Assembly (NCBI GenBank): GCA_021841025.1
Contig: JAKBWA010000084.1
Coordinates: forward strand, 1-35,286
Reading direction: 5' to 3'
Length of the DNA stretch: 35,286 bases
Source: Bacillota bacterium
GTDB lineage: Bacteria; Bacillota; Sulfobacillia; Sulfobacillales; Sulfobacillaceae
Under the pieces are notes generated by a model that worked only from the letters and a program-made list of their open reading frames with translations, did not search any database and was not told the origin of the DNA. The position numbers and the translations under genes are program-made. This document shows positions 26,241 to 35,286 of this stretch, piece by piece (positions within the stretch are counted from its first letter, which is position 1; every line of letters starts with the position of its first letter).

Positions 26241-26471
26241 TTGCGGAAGGAAAGAGGGCGGCGACCCAAAAAGAAGGTCTGTGGATTTTGTATGGATAAA
26301 GTCAGCCACGTAGACTTCAAAGAAGCGTCTCGGCTAAAGCGACATGTGACTGACCGCGGAAAAATTCTTCCCAGAAGAATTTCCGGAAACTGCGCCAAGC
26401 ATCAAAGGCAAATGACAGTAGCTATTAAGCGTGCTCGCCAAATGGCACTCTTGCCCTTTACCATTGAATAA
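26241..26471 (+). CDS. rpsR: Ribosomal protein S18 (zinc-binding type)
   Basis: The protein is 76 residues from a TTG at 26241, with AAAGGAG eight bases upstream. A TTG at 26223 overlaps that binding site and is rejected. S18 motifs are [28 protein letters not shown] and [15 protein letters not shown]. The cysteines at VCGFC and GNCAKH point to the zinc-binding version of S18. A perfect terminator follows the stop. Confidence 0.95.
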   Translation: MRKERGRRPKKKVCGFCMDKVSHVDFKEASRLKRHVTDRGKILPRRISGNCAKHQRQMTVAIKRARQMALLPFTIE

Positions 26472-26474
26472 GAA

Positions 26475-26503
26475 AAAAAGAGCACGCTCGGCGTGCTCTT
26501 TTT
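26475..26503 (+). terminator. Intrinsic terminator after rpsR
   Basis: AAAAAGAGCACGC pairs perfectly with GCGTGCTCTTTTT around a TCG loop. It is a 13-bp stem with T-rich tail on the plus strand and T-rich on the minus strand as well, so it could act both ways. Confidence 0.9.
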
Positions 26504-26558
26504 ACTCTACGGAACTTGCCGCGTGCGATAAGATTAGAGGATAAGAGATTTTTTTGAC

Positions 26559-26666
26559 ATGACGGATCGAGAAGAGCGGGCGTTTACACAGTCACGGCAG
26601 GAAAAGAGCCTCGAACTTTTGGACCGGGTACTAAATATCTGGGATTTTGCGAGCAATGACAATTAA
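26559..26666 (+). CDS. Possible small ORF (35 residues)
   Basis: An ATG at 26559 opens a frame coding for MTDREERAFTQSRQEKS then LELLDRVLNIWDFASNDN, a charged helix-like peptide. The nearest purine-rich site (AGAGG) is about 18 bases upstream, which is far. It sits in the 282-base gap between rpsR and the DUF2232 gene, where nothing else clear is seen. Treat as tentative. Confidence 0.25.
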   Translation: MTDREERAFTQSRQEKSLELLDRVLNIWDFASNDN

Positions 26667-26753
26667 AGGGACCTATGAATGTTGGTATGAGTAATGGTTT
26701 GGCTGGCACAAGGTAACAAGTCCCAACCCAACACAGAGGCAGGAGAATCAGGC

Positions 26754-27725
26754 ATGATCCGGAGTCCTGAATCGATGGATACGGCCCTTAAGACTGTAAA
26801 AGGTCAGCGTCGTATGACCGCCCATTTACGGCGACTCGAACTCATTACTGAGATAGGGTTCCTTACCAGTTACGCCGTAATGTTGTGCGGATGGCTAGTG
26901 GTTTCCCCAGGCTGGCAACCCTTGATTAGGGCTCTCATGCCCCTGGGACTCAGCACTACCGCGATGCGTAAACCATGGCCTTTTGTTGTTGTGATGGTAT
27001 TGATGGAAATGGCCGCTATTCCGTTGTTCCCTGGCGGTGTGCAATGGGATGTGTTGTTTGTTTTGTCCGTTTTGCCGGTGACCCTGGTAAGCAGTTGGGC
27101 TTACCGTACACGCCGCAAAGCCGCCATACGCTGGCTCGGCACCGTGATTGCTGTCGCGCTCAGCAGGTATCTTATAGCACGAGCCTACTATCCCTACCCT
27201 ATTCACACCTTAATGTTGGCGAGTATTCGGTCGTTGCTATGGGTTCAAGCTGCGTTACACCTAAATTTTGGGACGGCTTGGAGCATCCAATACTGGTGTT
27301 TAGGCTTTATGCTTAACCAAGTTTTTTGGGCAACAGGGATATTTTTAGTTCTGGCATTTTTTGCTGAGCTTGAAGACCTGTCGATCGCACAAGTTCCTTT
27401 TTTCGGTCGCTGGAAGTTACCGTCATGGTGCTTATGGATATTTTTCGCAGACCTCATAGCCTTGGTCGGGGGAAATTTTTGGCATCGCGGGAGTGTTCCG
27501 CTGGCGGAAGTGGCCATTGTGGGTATGGCGGCTTATGCGGTTGTCGGAGCAAATGTTCTTTGGCGCATCGCAGAATTATCGGGCGTGCCGAAAATTTACC
27601 GTGTGGCTCTATTGGGATTGTGGGCAGCCTCTTCATGGCTTGGACTGGTGCTGTTATCTCTGCTCGGCATATATGAAAGCATTTGGTACTTGCGCGATTA
27701 CGCATTGAGCTTAAGGAGGTTATAG
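26754..27725 (+). CDS. DUF2232-type membrane protein (YybS position)
   Basis: This protein has 323 residues from the ATG at 26754 (GGCAGGAG about eight bases upstream). It has about eight hydrophobic segments, spread from residue 30 to the end. In many Firmicutes a DUF2232 (YybS) protein lies just upstream of rplI. Position and topology support that identity, but no strong motif was read, so assignment is moderate. The first ATG of the open frame at 26694 lacks a good binding site. Confidence 0.55.
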   Translation: MIRSPESMDTALKTVKGQRRMTAHLRRLELITEIGFLTSYAVMLCGWLVVSPGWQPLIRALMPLGLSTTAMRKPWPFVVVMVLMEMAAIPLFPGGVQWDVLFVLSVLPVTLVSSWAYRTRRKAAIRWLGTVIAVALSRYLIARAYYPYPIHTLMLASIRSLLWVQAALHLNFGTAWSIQYWCLGFMLNQVFWATGIFLVLAFFAELEDLSIAQVPFFGRWKLPSWCLWIFFADLIALVGGNFWHRGSVPLAEVAIVGMAAYAVVGANVLWRIAELSGVPKIYRVALLGLWAASSWLGLVLLSLLGIYESIWYLRDYALSLRRL

Positions 27726-27727
27726 GA

Positions 27728-28168
27728 ATGCAGGTTATTTTGTTACAAGATGTGCGTGGAAGCGGTGTTAAAGGTGACATTATAGACGTGAAAGCCGGCT
27801 ATGCCCGCAATTATCTGATTCGCAAGGGGTTAGCGGTTGAAGCCACCAAATCCAAGATCGAACAAATAAAGCGGGAAAAGGCCAAGGAAGAGGCTAAACA
27901 TCAGAAGACCTTGGAGGAATATAAAAGACTTGCCCAGGAGTTAAAGGGACAAACCTTTATTATGCGGGCAAAAACTGGCGACCAGGGGCGGTTATTCGGT
28001 GCTGTCACCACACAGGATGTGGCTAAACTCTTGAATAGCCGGGGCTATTCGGTTGATAAGAAGAAGCTGGAAACCGAACCGATTCATCATGTGGGCACTT
28101 ATACGGTTCATTGCCACTTCTATCAAGATATCCACACCGAGTTTGCGTTGCAGGTTCTTCCCGAATAA
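27728..28168 (+). CDS. rplI: Ribosomal protein L9
   Basis: The protein is 146 residues from the ATG at 27728, with AAGGAGG eight bases upstream and only two bases after the previous stop. The N-terminal domain MQVILLQDVRGSGVKGDIIDVKAGYARNYL(I) is standard. A long helical linker (about 45-75) leads to the rRNA-binding C-terminal domain (GRLFGAVTTQDVAKLL). The longer frame from 27683 overlaps the upstream gene and is rejected. Confidence 0.97.
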   Translation: MQVILLQDVRGSGVKGDIIDVKAGYARNYLIRKGLAVEATKSKIEQIKREKAKEEAKHQKTLEEYKRLAQELKGQTFIMRAKTGDQGRLFGAVTTQDVAKLLNSRGYSVDKKKLETEPIHHVGTYTVHCHFYQDIHTEFALQVLPE

Positions 28169-28192
28169 ATGGCAAGGACTAGGAGGGCAATA

Positions 28193-30076
28193 ATGGCAGA
28201 TAACGTCAAAAAGACAGAACCGAAAACACGCAAGCAAGCCAACACTTTAGAACGCCGGGTCGCGGCGCTCCACGACATTCTCATGCAGATCTACGGTCCC
28301 GAACGCCTCATCTTGCGTGCGGGGAAACTCCAGGCCCTAAAATATCTGCGGTCCGAGGACTTGGGATTAAGGACACTAGCTTTGGCCAAGTTGGTCCGAG
28401 AGGACCCTTCATTGAATGACATTCCCACTAAAAAAGAGGTAGGACCGTTGTTAGATGAACTGGAGGACGAACTGGCGGATATTTTGGCGCGTCGTACACT
28501 CGAAGACGATCTAGAAAAGCGAATTGCAGAGAAAATGCAAGAGCGGCATGAGGACTATGTTCGCGATATTCGCAACCAAATTCTGAAAGAGGATAGTGGC
28601 CCGGAGACGCCCGAGACTCTAAAGAAATTTGCCCAACTAGTCAAACTGGACCAAGGGGGATTAACTCAATCCGCGTTGGAAGTGATGAGACCGGAGAAAT
28701 TGGATGACGTGATAGGTCAAGACGATGCAGTTGACAGTCTCTTGGCCAAACTGGCATCTCCTTACCCGCAGCACGTTTTATTATATGGTCCGCCTGGGGT
28801 AGGCAAGACTACTGTAGCCCGGCTCGTCTTACAGGTCGCCCGCACCATTGCCCAAAGCCCCTTTGCTGACGAGTCGCCCTTTGTAGAAGCTGACGGAACA
28901 ACACTCAGGTGGGATCCCCGGGAAATTACCAACCCCCTTTTGGGATCGGTTCATGACCCTATATACCAAGGCGCCCGAAGGGATTTGGCTGAAAGTGGCA
29001 TTCCCGAACCCAAGACGGGATTGGTTACTGATGCTCACGGGGGTGTGCTCTTTATAGACGAGATAGGAGAGATGGACCCGATCCTGCAGAACAAGCTTTT
29101 GAAAGTGCTTGAGGACAAACGGGTGTATTTTGATTCACCATATTATGATGCAACGGACATTAATGTGCCCAAGTATGTTCACAAGCTGTTCGCAGAAGGA
29201 GCTCCAGCGGATTTCATTCTTATTGGTGCCACAACAAGGAGTCCTGAAGACATATCGCCGGCGTTGCGTTCCCGTTGCGCGGAAATTTATTTTGATCCGC
29301 TGACACCCGATGACATTCGGAAAATCGTCAAGCAGGCTGCCGACCGCTTAAAAGTCCGCATTACGCTTGATGCGGCCAGACTCATTGGGGATTACACGCT
29401 TGAGGGACGCAAGGCCGTGGCCCTTTTGGCCGATGCCTTCTCAGTCGCCTATCTGCGCAATAATGCTCGGCCTGAAGTTATCGATGCCGACGTGATGAAA
29501 GATGTTATTAGCCGATCCCGTTTGGTGCCTGTACGTCCCTCCATTTCCCAAGAACCCGTGGTAGGGCGGGCATTAGGTTTGGCGGTTGCCGGCTTTCAAG
29601 GGCTTGTATTGGAAATTGAAGCAACCGTGTTTCCTCGGGAAAAAGGGGTTGAGGGGCGCTGGAGGTTTAATGATACCGCTGGTTCCATGGCCAAAGATTC
29701 GGTGTTCAATGCCGCCACTGTGCTAAGAAAATTGACGGGAAGAGATTTGAGCCAATATGATGTTCATGTCAACGTCATCGGAGGCGGCAATATCGATGGG
29801 CCTTCGGCCGGAGCGGCTATCTTTGCTGCGATTTACAGTGCTTTGACCGAGATGCCCTTGCGCCCGACGGTTGCGTTAACCGGAGAATTGTCGTTATCGG
29901 GGCGTGTGAAACCTGTTGGTGGTATCCCTGAGAAAATTTTTGGCGCGAGGCAGCAAGGACTTACCACGGTGTTGGTACCGAAGGACAACGCCGGGGATGT
30001 GCCTCCCGGCGTCGGGGACATGAAGATTATTTTTGTGAGTACGGTCGAAGAGATTTTACCCGAGGTGCTAGCGTGA
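28193..30076 (+). CDS. lonC: Lon-family ATP-dependent protease (spore LonC type)
   Basis: This protein has 627 residues from the ATG at 28193 (AGGAGGG upstream; an ATG at 28169 overlaps that site). After a helical N-terminal region it has an AAA+ domain with Walker A LYGPPGVGKTT and Walker B VLFIDEIGEMD. The Lon protease domain follows with the Ser in NIDGPSAGAAIF and the Lys in GRVKPVGGIPEK. It lacks the classical Lon N-domain, and the insert-containing ATPase resembles the LonB/LonC group of endospore formers. Substrates are unknown. Its stop overlaps the dnaB start (GTGA). Confidence 0.88.
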   Translation: MADNVKKTEPKTRKQANTLERRVAALHDILMQIYGPERLILRAGKLQALKYLRSEDLGLRTLALAKLVREDPSLNDIPTKKEVGPLLDELEDELADILARRTLEDDLEKRIAEKMQERHEDYVRDIRNQILKEDSGPETPETLKKFAQLVKLDQGGLTQSALEVMRPEKLDDVIGQDDAVDSLLAKLASPYPQHVLLYGPPGVGKTTVARLVLQVARTIAQSPFADESPFVEADGTTLRWDPREITNPLLGSVHDPIYQGARRDLAESGIPEPKTGLVTDAHGGVLFIDEIGEMDPILQNKLLKVLEDKRVYFDSPYYDATDINVPKYVHKLFAEGAPADFILIGATTRSPEDISPALRSRCAEIYFDPLTPDDIRKIVKQAADRLKVRITLDAARLIGDYTLEGRKAVALLADAFSVAYLRNNARPEVIDADVMKDVISRSRLVPVRPSISQEPVVGRALGLAVAGFQGLVLEIEATVFPREKGVEGRWRFNDTAGSMAKDSVFNAATVLRKLTGRDLSQYDVHVNVIGGGNIDGPSAGAAIFAAIYSALTEMPLRPTVALTGELSLSGRVKPVGGIPEKIFGARQQGLTTVLVPKDNAGDVPPGVGDMKIIFVSTVEEILPEVLA

Positions 30077-31401
30077 GTATCGATACAGTTCGCACACCAC
30101 CCCATAACTCCGATGCTGAAATTTCGGTATTAGGTTCGATGTTGATACATCCTGAGGCTGTAGCCAAAGGAGTGGAAATTTTACAGCCTGGTGATTTTTA
30201 TCACGAGACTCATCGACAAGTGTTTGAGGCGTGTGTGGCTCTCTTTAACCAGGCGAAGCCGTTGGACGTTGTCGTAGTCGGAGAACAGTTGCGCCAAAGC
30301 GGTCATTTGGAGGCCATAGGAGGTCTGCCGTATTTAATGGAACTGGCGTCAGCTGTTCCCACAGCCGCTCATGTGGAATATTACGCACGGATTGTCAAAG
30401 AGACGTCATTGATGCGCCGGATCATTTCGGTGTCTACCAAACTCGTTGCGGAGGCATATCAAAACGAACTTTCCGCACAGGACTTAGTGGATCGGGCACA
30501 AAGAGATCTTTTTTCGTTAACCCAGGGCGGGCAACGTGACTATGTCAGCTTGCACCAGGTTCTTTTGGAGACCTTTACTCATCTGGAATATCTATATGCC
30601 CACAAGGGCAAACTTGTTGGGTTGCCAACCGGTTTTCACGATTTAGATCGCATGACAGCAGGACTCCAGAAATCCGATCTCATCATAGTGGCAGCCCGTC
30701 CGTCTATGGGCAAGACCATGTTATGCTTAAATCTTGCCCGAAACGTTGCGTTGTATGATCAAGTTCCTGTGGCATTATTTAGTTTGGAAATGTCACGGGA
30801 ACAGTTAGCTTTACGATTGCTCAGCGCTGAAGCAGAGCTATCAGCGCAGCGTCTGAGAACGGGTGAAATGGATGACAATATGTGGGGGGTTGTGAGTCGG
30901 GCTTTGGGGCGTTTGGGAGAGGCACCAATCTATATTGATGACACTCCGGGTATTTCCGCCTTGGAATTACGGGCCAAAGCTCGACAATTGAAGGTTCAGC
31001 ACAATATCGGGTTGATCATCATAGACTACATGCAGCTCATGTCGGGGCGGCGTGCGGAAAACCGGCAGCAGGAGATTTCAGATATATCCCGTTCCCTAAA
31101 AGCATTGGCTCGAGAACTGGATGTACCAGTCATGGCGTTATCGCAACTTTCCCGGGCCGTAGAATCCCGTCAGGACAAACGGCCGATGCTCTCGGATCTG
31201 CGAGAGTCGGGCGCTATTGAACAGGATGCGGACGTTGTCGCTTTTCTCTACCGGGAAGATTATTATATGAAAGATGCTGCGAATCCGGATATTACGGAAC
31301 TCATCGTGGCAAAGCAGCGCAATGGGCCGACGGGTACCATTAATCTCTTGTTTAAGAAAGATATCGGGAAATTCTACAATACAGCATCTGTTGAGGTATA
31401 G
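30073..31401 (+). CDS. dnaB: Replicative DNA helicase
   Basis: This is the hexameric helicase that unwinds DNA ahead of the replication fork (named dnaC in Bacillus). The 442-residue protein begins with GTG overlapping the lonC stop. The N-terminal domain (PPHNSDAEISVLGSML) is followed by a linker and a RecA-like domain with Walker A ARPSMGKTM, Walker B LIIIDYMQLM and the LSQLSRAVESRQDKRP segment. No intein is seen. A DciA-like protein encoded beside recF may load it. Confidence 0.97.
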   Translation: MSIDTVRTPPHNSDAEISVLGSMLIHPEAVAKGVEILQPGDFYHETHRQVFEACVALFNQAKPLDVVVVGEQLRQSGHLEAIGGLPYLMELASAVPTAAHVEYYARIVKETSLMRRIISVSTKLVAEAYQNELSAQDLVDRAQRDLFSLTQGGQRDYVSLHQVLLETFTHLEYLYAHKGKLVGLPTGFHDLDRMTAGLQKSDLIIVAARPSMGKTMLCLNLARNVALYDQVPVALFSLEMSREQLALRLLSAEAELSAQRLRTGEMDDNMWGVVSRALGRLGEAPIYIDDTPGISALELRAKARQLKVQHNIGLIIIDYMQLMSGRRAENRQQEISDISRSLKALARELDVPVMALSQLSRAVESRQDKRPMLSDLRESGAIEQDADVVAFLYREDYYMKDAANPDITELIVAKQRNGPTGTINLLFKKDIGKFYNTASVEV

Positions 31402-31421
31402 TAGTCAGGTGGACTTTTTAG

Positions 31422-32723
<1,302 letters not shown>

Positions 32724-32751
32724 CTCATCTTGGATTCGTCGTTTTTCTGTG

Positions 32752-32775
32752 TGGCGCCTTCTGCAAAAGGCGCCA
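32752..32775 (+). terminator. Hairpin after purA
   Basis: TGGCGCCTT pairs with AAGGCGCCA (9 bp, loop CTGCAA). The T-rich run comes only some bases later (TCTTTTGATTT), so it is a weak or factor-assisted terminator. A second hairpin, GAGCTA/TAGCTC (32712-32726), overlaps the purA stop. The remainder to 32932 shows no gene. Confidence 0.6.
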
Positions 32776-32932
32776 ATGGTCTTTTGATTTGTTGCGTAAA
32801 GCGGGCATCAATTGCACCAAAGGCGTACGCGTGTTCTTTACGTTTACGCCCGTATGAGGATGGACCGAAGTTGTGCCATGTTGTGCCAAGTTATTGCATA
32901 ATGACGTAGAACATGATACGCTTTGACATGTT

Positions 32933-33008
32933 GCGGAAGTAGTTCAGTTGGTAGAACGTCGGCTTCCCAAGCCGAAAGTCGCGGGTTCGAGTCCCGTCTT
33001 CCGCTCCA
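32933..33008 (+). tRNA. tRNA-Gly (CCC)
   Basis: The acceptor stem GCGGAAG pairs with CTTCCGC. The D-arm has AGTTCAGTTGG, the anticodon loop TTCCCAA gives CCC, the T-arm is GGTTCGAGTCC and CCA is encoded. It reads GGG. An open frame from 32948 crosses it into the aldolase and is not a real gene start. Confidence 0.96.
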
Positions 33009-33070
33009 TTATCTCGCCTATCCGAGGCGAGCTATTTTTATTATGTCCCTGTAAGGAGGCATGCCCTCAG

Positions 33071-33706
33071 GTGATTGATGAACTGGTGAAGTATAGCCGG
33101 CGAATGACGTTGGACCACCTGGCTTTTGGCACCACGGGAAACTTAAGTGTGCGTGAAGGGGATATCTTGTGGATAACACCGTCTGGCGTGCTCTTTGATG
33201 AGGTGGCATCGCATAATGTAGTTGGTGTGGACTTAGATTCGGGAACAATTGTGTATCCTCACGCTCGGCCGTCATCCGAATTGCCCCTTCACTTGGCATT
33301 ATACCGAAATCGCCGTGACATAGGGGCCATTGTCCATGCGCACTCGGAGTATGCGACCATTTTTGCGGCGTTGGGAGAAAGTATTGTGCCTGTGCATTAT
33401 CAGATGGCGCTATCTGGCTATGAAGTACGGTGTGCTCCCTATGCAACTTATGGGACAGAGCAATTGGCCCAAAATGTCCTTCAGACGATGGGCACGAGCG
33501 AGCGCGCCATTCTTTTAGCAAATCACGGATTAGTGGCGGTGGGACCAGACTTAGCCACAGCCTATCAAAGTGCCTTGGATGTCGAGTGGATGGCGCGTTT
33601 ATTATATCGAGCCCGCAGTATTGGCAGGCCGCGCGTGTTGACACCAGACGAAATTGCGGCAGTGCGCGAGCAATTTCGTCAGTATGGGCAGCATACCGGC
33701 GGTTGA
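33071..33706 (+). CDS. Class II aldolase, L-fuculose-phosphate aldolase type
   Basis: This protein has 211 residues from the GTG at 33071 with AAGGAGG upstream. Features match FucA-type zinc aldolases: catalytic Glu E70 in ARPSSELPLHLAL, zinc ligands H89 and H91 in VHAHSEYAT and H152 in NHGLVAVG, and CAPYATYGTEQLA. The substrate could be fuculose-1-phosphate, or a 5-deoxy- or methylthio-ribulose-phosphate as in the DHAP shunt, because mtnA is in this window. The adducin-like dehydratase MtnB is less likely from the motif form. It is followed after 78 bases by the small membrane protein gene. Confidence 0.85.
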   Translation: MIDELVKYSRRMTLDHLAFGTTGNLSVREGDILWITPSGVLFDEVASHNVVGVDLDSGTIVYPHARPSSELPLHLALYRNRRDIGAIVHAHSEYATIFAALGESIVPVHYQMALSGYEVRCAPYATYGTEQLAQNVLQTMGTSERAILLANHGLVAVGPDLATAYQSALDVEWMARLLYRARSIGRPRVLTPDEIAAVREQFRQYGQHTGG

Positions 33707-33784
33707 AATTCCGCTGCTACTTTCTCTTCGTTCCCGGTCATAATCTGGACCAGCCACTCATAGGGTGCAGTGAGGTGGCTTGTC

Positions 33785-34180
33785 ATGGTTCGAAGAATTC
33801 TCATAATCGGGTCGTCTTTATTAATGATTTGGGGTCTGGTAATTCTCAGTTGGGGATTTCGCGACCTACCTATTGATCAGCGTCCTGAGTGGATGAACTG
33901 GCAGATGGTGTTATGGCCGGTTGTCGTGTTAGGCCTGGTTGAATCGGGACGGATAGCCCGGTACGTCAAAAAGGGATTTCGGGTGCGGATTGACCAATTC
34001 AAATTGGTCATGCATGGTATTCCTGCCTTGGTCATAGCCCTGGCTCCGGTGGGAATCTTTACAAACTTTTTTGGCGCACAAAGTCTTTGGTCGTTATTGG
34101 ATTTTCCCACCGCTAAGGTAATGGCAGCCTTATGGTTGGCCTTTGCGCTGTGGACTGCGTGGGAGGTTGATCTCCCATGA
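33785..34180 (+). CDS. Small membrane protein of unknown function
   Basis: This protein has 131 residues from the ATG at 33785 (GAGGTGG upstream; a GTG at 33770 overlaps it). Four hydrophobic segments are seen, near 8-24, 42-58, 78-95 and 110-125. No family is recognised. Its stop overlaps the L,D-transpeptidase start as ATGA, so the two are translationally coupled and may share an envelope role. Confidence 0.65.
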   Translation: MVRRILIIGSSLLMIWGLVILSWGFRDLPIDQRPEWMNWQMVLWPVVVLGLVESGRIARYVKKGFRVRIDQFKLVMHGIPALVIALAPVGIFTNFFGAQSLWSLLDFPTAKVMAALWLAFALWTAWEVDLP

Positions 34181-34911
34181 AATCGGAGGATCGCAGGCCT
34201 GGGTGGCCATGGCTACTGATAATGACGGGCGTGCTCCTAGTTCTTTTGTACGGAGGGTTAATTTGGAGTATGCCCCACCGTACGGGGGGAGCAAGTGCTC
34301 CAAAACCTTCCACAAAGATTGTTATCAGTATTCCGGAGCATAAACTTTATCTCTATCGAGATGGCAGGCTCTTTCATGTGTATCCCATTGCAGTAGGCAG
34401 ACCGGTAACGCCTAGCCCTCGCGGTGAGTTTGTGGTGACGCAGAAAGCCATTTGGGGAGATGGTTTTGGTACCCGATGGATCCGATTTTCAGCACCATGG
34501 GGGATTTATGGCATTCATGGGACAAACAAGCCGTGGACCGTCGGCACGGTTGCCTCGCATGGATGTTTCCGAATGTATAATCGTGATGTGGAACAAGTGT
34601 ATTCAGTCATCTCGTTGGGAACTCCCGTTATTATTGAGGGAATTACCCCCTATACCTCGATTCGCCGAGAATTGACGCCTGGGACTATTGGGCAAGATGT
34701 TGTGGAATTGCAACGGCTGTTGAAAGAAGCCCAAGTGTATCCGGGTCCACTCAATGGAATTTTCTCAGCCGAAGTGAAAAACGCGGTACAAACATTCCAG
34801 ATCATGATGCATCTCCCTGTTACGGGCACAGCATCCTCCGACACTGTGAAAAAACTGTTGGAATATACTCATCAGGCGGATAAGAAACCAGGATATTTAA
34901 GCCAGCCGTAA
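34177..34911 (+). CDS. L,D-transpeptidase with peptidoglycan-binding domain
   Basis: This enzyme forms 3-3 crosslinks in peptidoglycan or attaches proteins to it. The 244-residue protein has a single N-terminal membrane anchor (12-32). The YkuD domain runs from about 46 to 155, with H114 in YGIHGT and the catalytic triad region SHGCFRM (H128, C130). A C-terminal PG_binding_1 domain (about 165-232) includes GQDVVELQRLLKEAQVYPGPLNGIF. The active site faces outward. Related enzymes often remodel spore or stress-phase walls. Confidence 0.93.
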   Translation: MKSEDRRPGWPWLLIMTGVLLVLLYGGLIWSMPHRTGGASAPKPSTKIVISIPEHKLYLYRDGRLFHVYPIAVGRPVTPSPRGEFVVTQKAIWGDGFGTRWIRFSAPWGIYGIHGTNKPWTVGTVASHGCFRMYNRDVEQVYSVISLGTPVIIEGITPYTSIRRELTPGTIGQDVVELQRLLKEAQVYPGPLNGIFSAEVKNAVQTFQIMMHLPVTGTASSDTVKKLLEYTHQADKKPGYLSQP

Positions 34912-35169
34912 TGTGATGGGGGAACAAGCGATGACAGATTTACTCTAGCCCGTACGTGGCTTAAGAGCGGGGAACGGGCAATTGACCATAGAAGGGAACT
35001 TAGGATGAGCCGATGCGCTTGTTGTGTCTTAAGGATAAGGAGAACATTCTTTTGGAGAAGGGTCTATGGAACATCGTTCTAATGAACGGCATTCACTAAC
35101 GGGATAGGTAGCACAAGAGACGTCCACTCTTTGTGTCTTGCGGTTGTGAGAACTGCCATACACACTGGA
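34912..35169. other. Gene-free spacer after the L,D-transpeptidase gene
   Basis: No convincing gene, terminator or RNA was found. The pair GCCCGT/ACGGGC (34948-34953 and 34974-34979) could form a stem but has no T tail. Two frames shorter than 26 codons with possible purine-rich leaders are not supported. The spacer ends at the tRNA-Thr promoter. Confidence 0.5.
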
Positions 35170-35198
35170 TTGCCAAATTGAGCAGAAGTAAGTATAAT
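35170..35198 (+). promoter_or_regulatory. tRNA-Thr promoter
   Basis: TTGCCA (35170-35175) and TATAAT (35193-35198) are 17 bases apart, and the tRNA begins 12 bases later. It is a near-consensus housekeeping promoter. Confidence 0.8.
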
Positions 35199-35209
35199 AA
35201 TTAGGGTGC

Positions 35210-35285
<76 letters not shown>

Positions 35286-35286
35286 C

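Noticed and set aside
32948-33070. Aldolase start inside tRNA-Gly
   Set aside because: The frame reads through the tRNA sequence, and a GTG with AAGGAGG upstream lies at 33071.
33018-33644. 208-codon frame on the minus strand opposite the aldolase
   Set aside because: The plus-strand frame has clear aldolase catalytic motifs. The antisense frame shows none and is a shadow.

Overview
The window reads as the chromosomal replication-origin region of a spore-forming Firmicute. It has the classic rpmH-rnpA / dnaA-dnaN-recF-gyrB-gyrA layout around oriC, a yyaC-family sporulation gene, a spore-type Lon protease, a T-box leader and a zinc-binding-type S18. Moderate GC content and gene order suggest a deep-branching lineage such as Sulfobacillus or a relative. 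That placement is an inference from general familiarity, not a search result.

Left arm (1-14,086, all minus strand). Reading away from the origin, the order is dnaA, an intergenic box-rich unwinding region, dnaN, recF, a DUF721/DciA-like protein with a zinc ribbon, remB (DUF370), gyrB, gyrA, pdxS-pdxT (vitamin B6 synthase), then mtnA-serS behind a T-box leader, then tRNA-Ser(UGA), tRNA-Ser(GCU) and tRNA-Arg(ACG). Replication initiation, the sliding clamp and gyrase therefore sit in one co-directional block. The serine T-box, seryl-tRNA synthetase and two serine tRNAs form a second, serine-centred block.

Origin (about 12,413-14,334). DnaA boxes flank dnaA on both sides, giving a bipartite oriC. 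Between dnaA and dnaN there is a box, a GC-rich spacer and TAG/TAA triplets that resemble a DnaA-trio unwinding element. A perfect inverted pair of TTATCCACA boxes lies between the dnaA promoter and its start codon.

Right arm, first part (14,335-20,269). rpmH-rnpA-yidD-yidC are followed by a terminator, then rsmG, parA-parB, three identical parS-like palindromes, a DUF554 membrane protein and a DUF4446 protein, with yyaC convergent. The usual jag, mnmE and mnmG are absent between yidC and rsmG.

Right arm, second part (20,343-24,996). This is a tightly coupled run of membrane-associated genes: YkvI-like transporter, TPR protein with a C-terminal anchor, a small unknown membrane protein, a CvpA-family protein and an MscS channel. 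DUF951 and D-Ala-D-Ala ligase follow.

Right arm, third part (24,997-32,723). A 477-base gene-free stretch holds foldable RNA, a palindrome, a promoter and an rpsF leader. Then come rpsF-ssb-rpsR, a DUF2232-type membrane protein, rplI, lonC, the replicative helicase dnaB/dnaC and purA. The last segment (32,933-35,286) holds tRNA-Gly(CCC), a FucA-type class II aldolase, a small membrane protein, an L,D-transpeptidase and tRNA-Thr(CGU).

No mobile element, CRISPR array, phage gene or rRNA was seen. Most genes are conventional. The less ordinary signals are the variant parS triplet, a naturally Val-substituted quinolone position in GyrA, the zinc-ribbon DciA protein, the serine T-box operon and the structured RNA upstream of rpsF.
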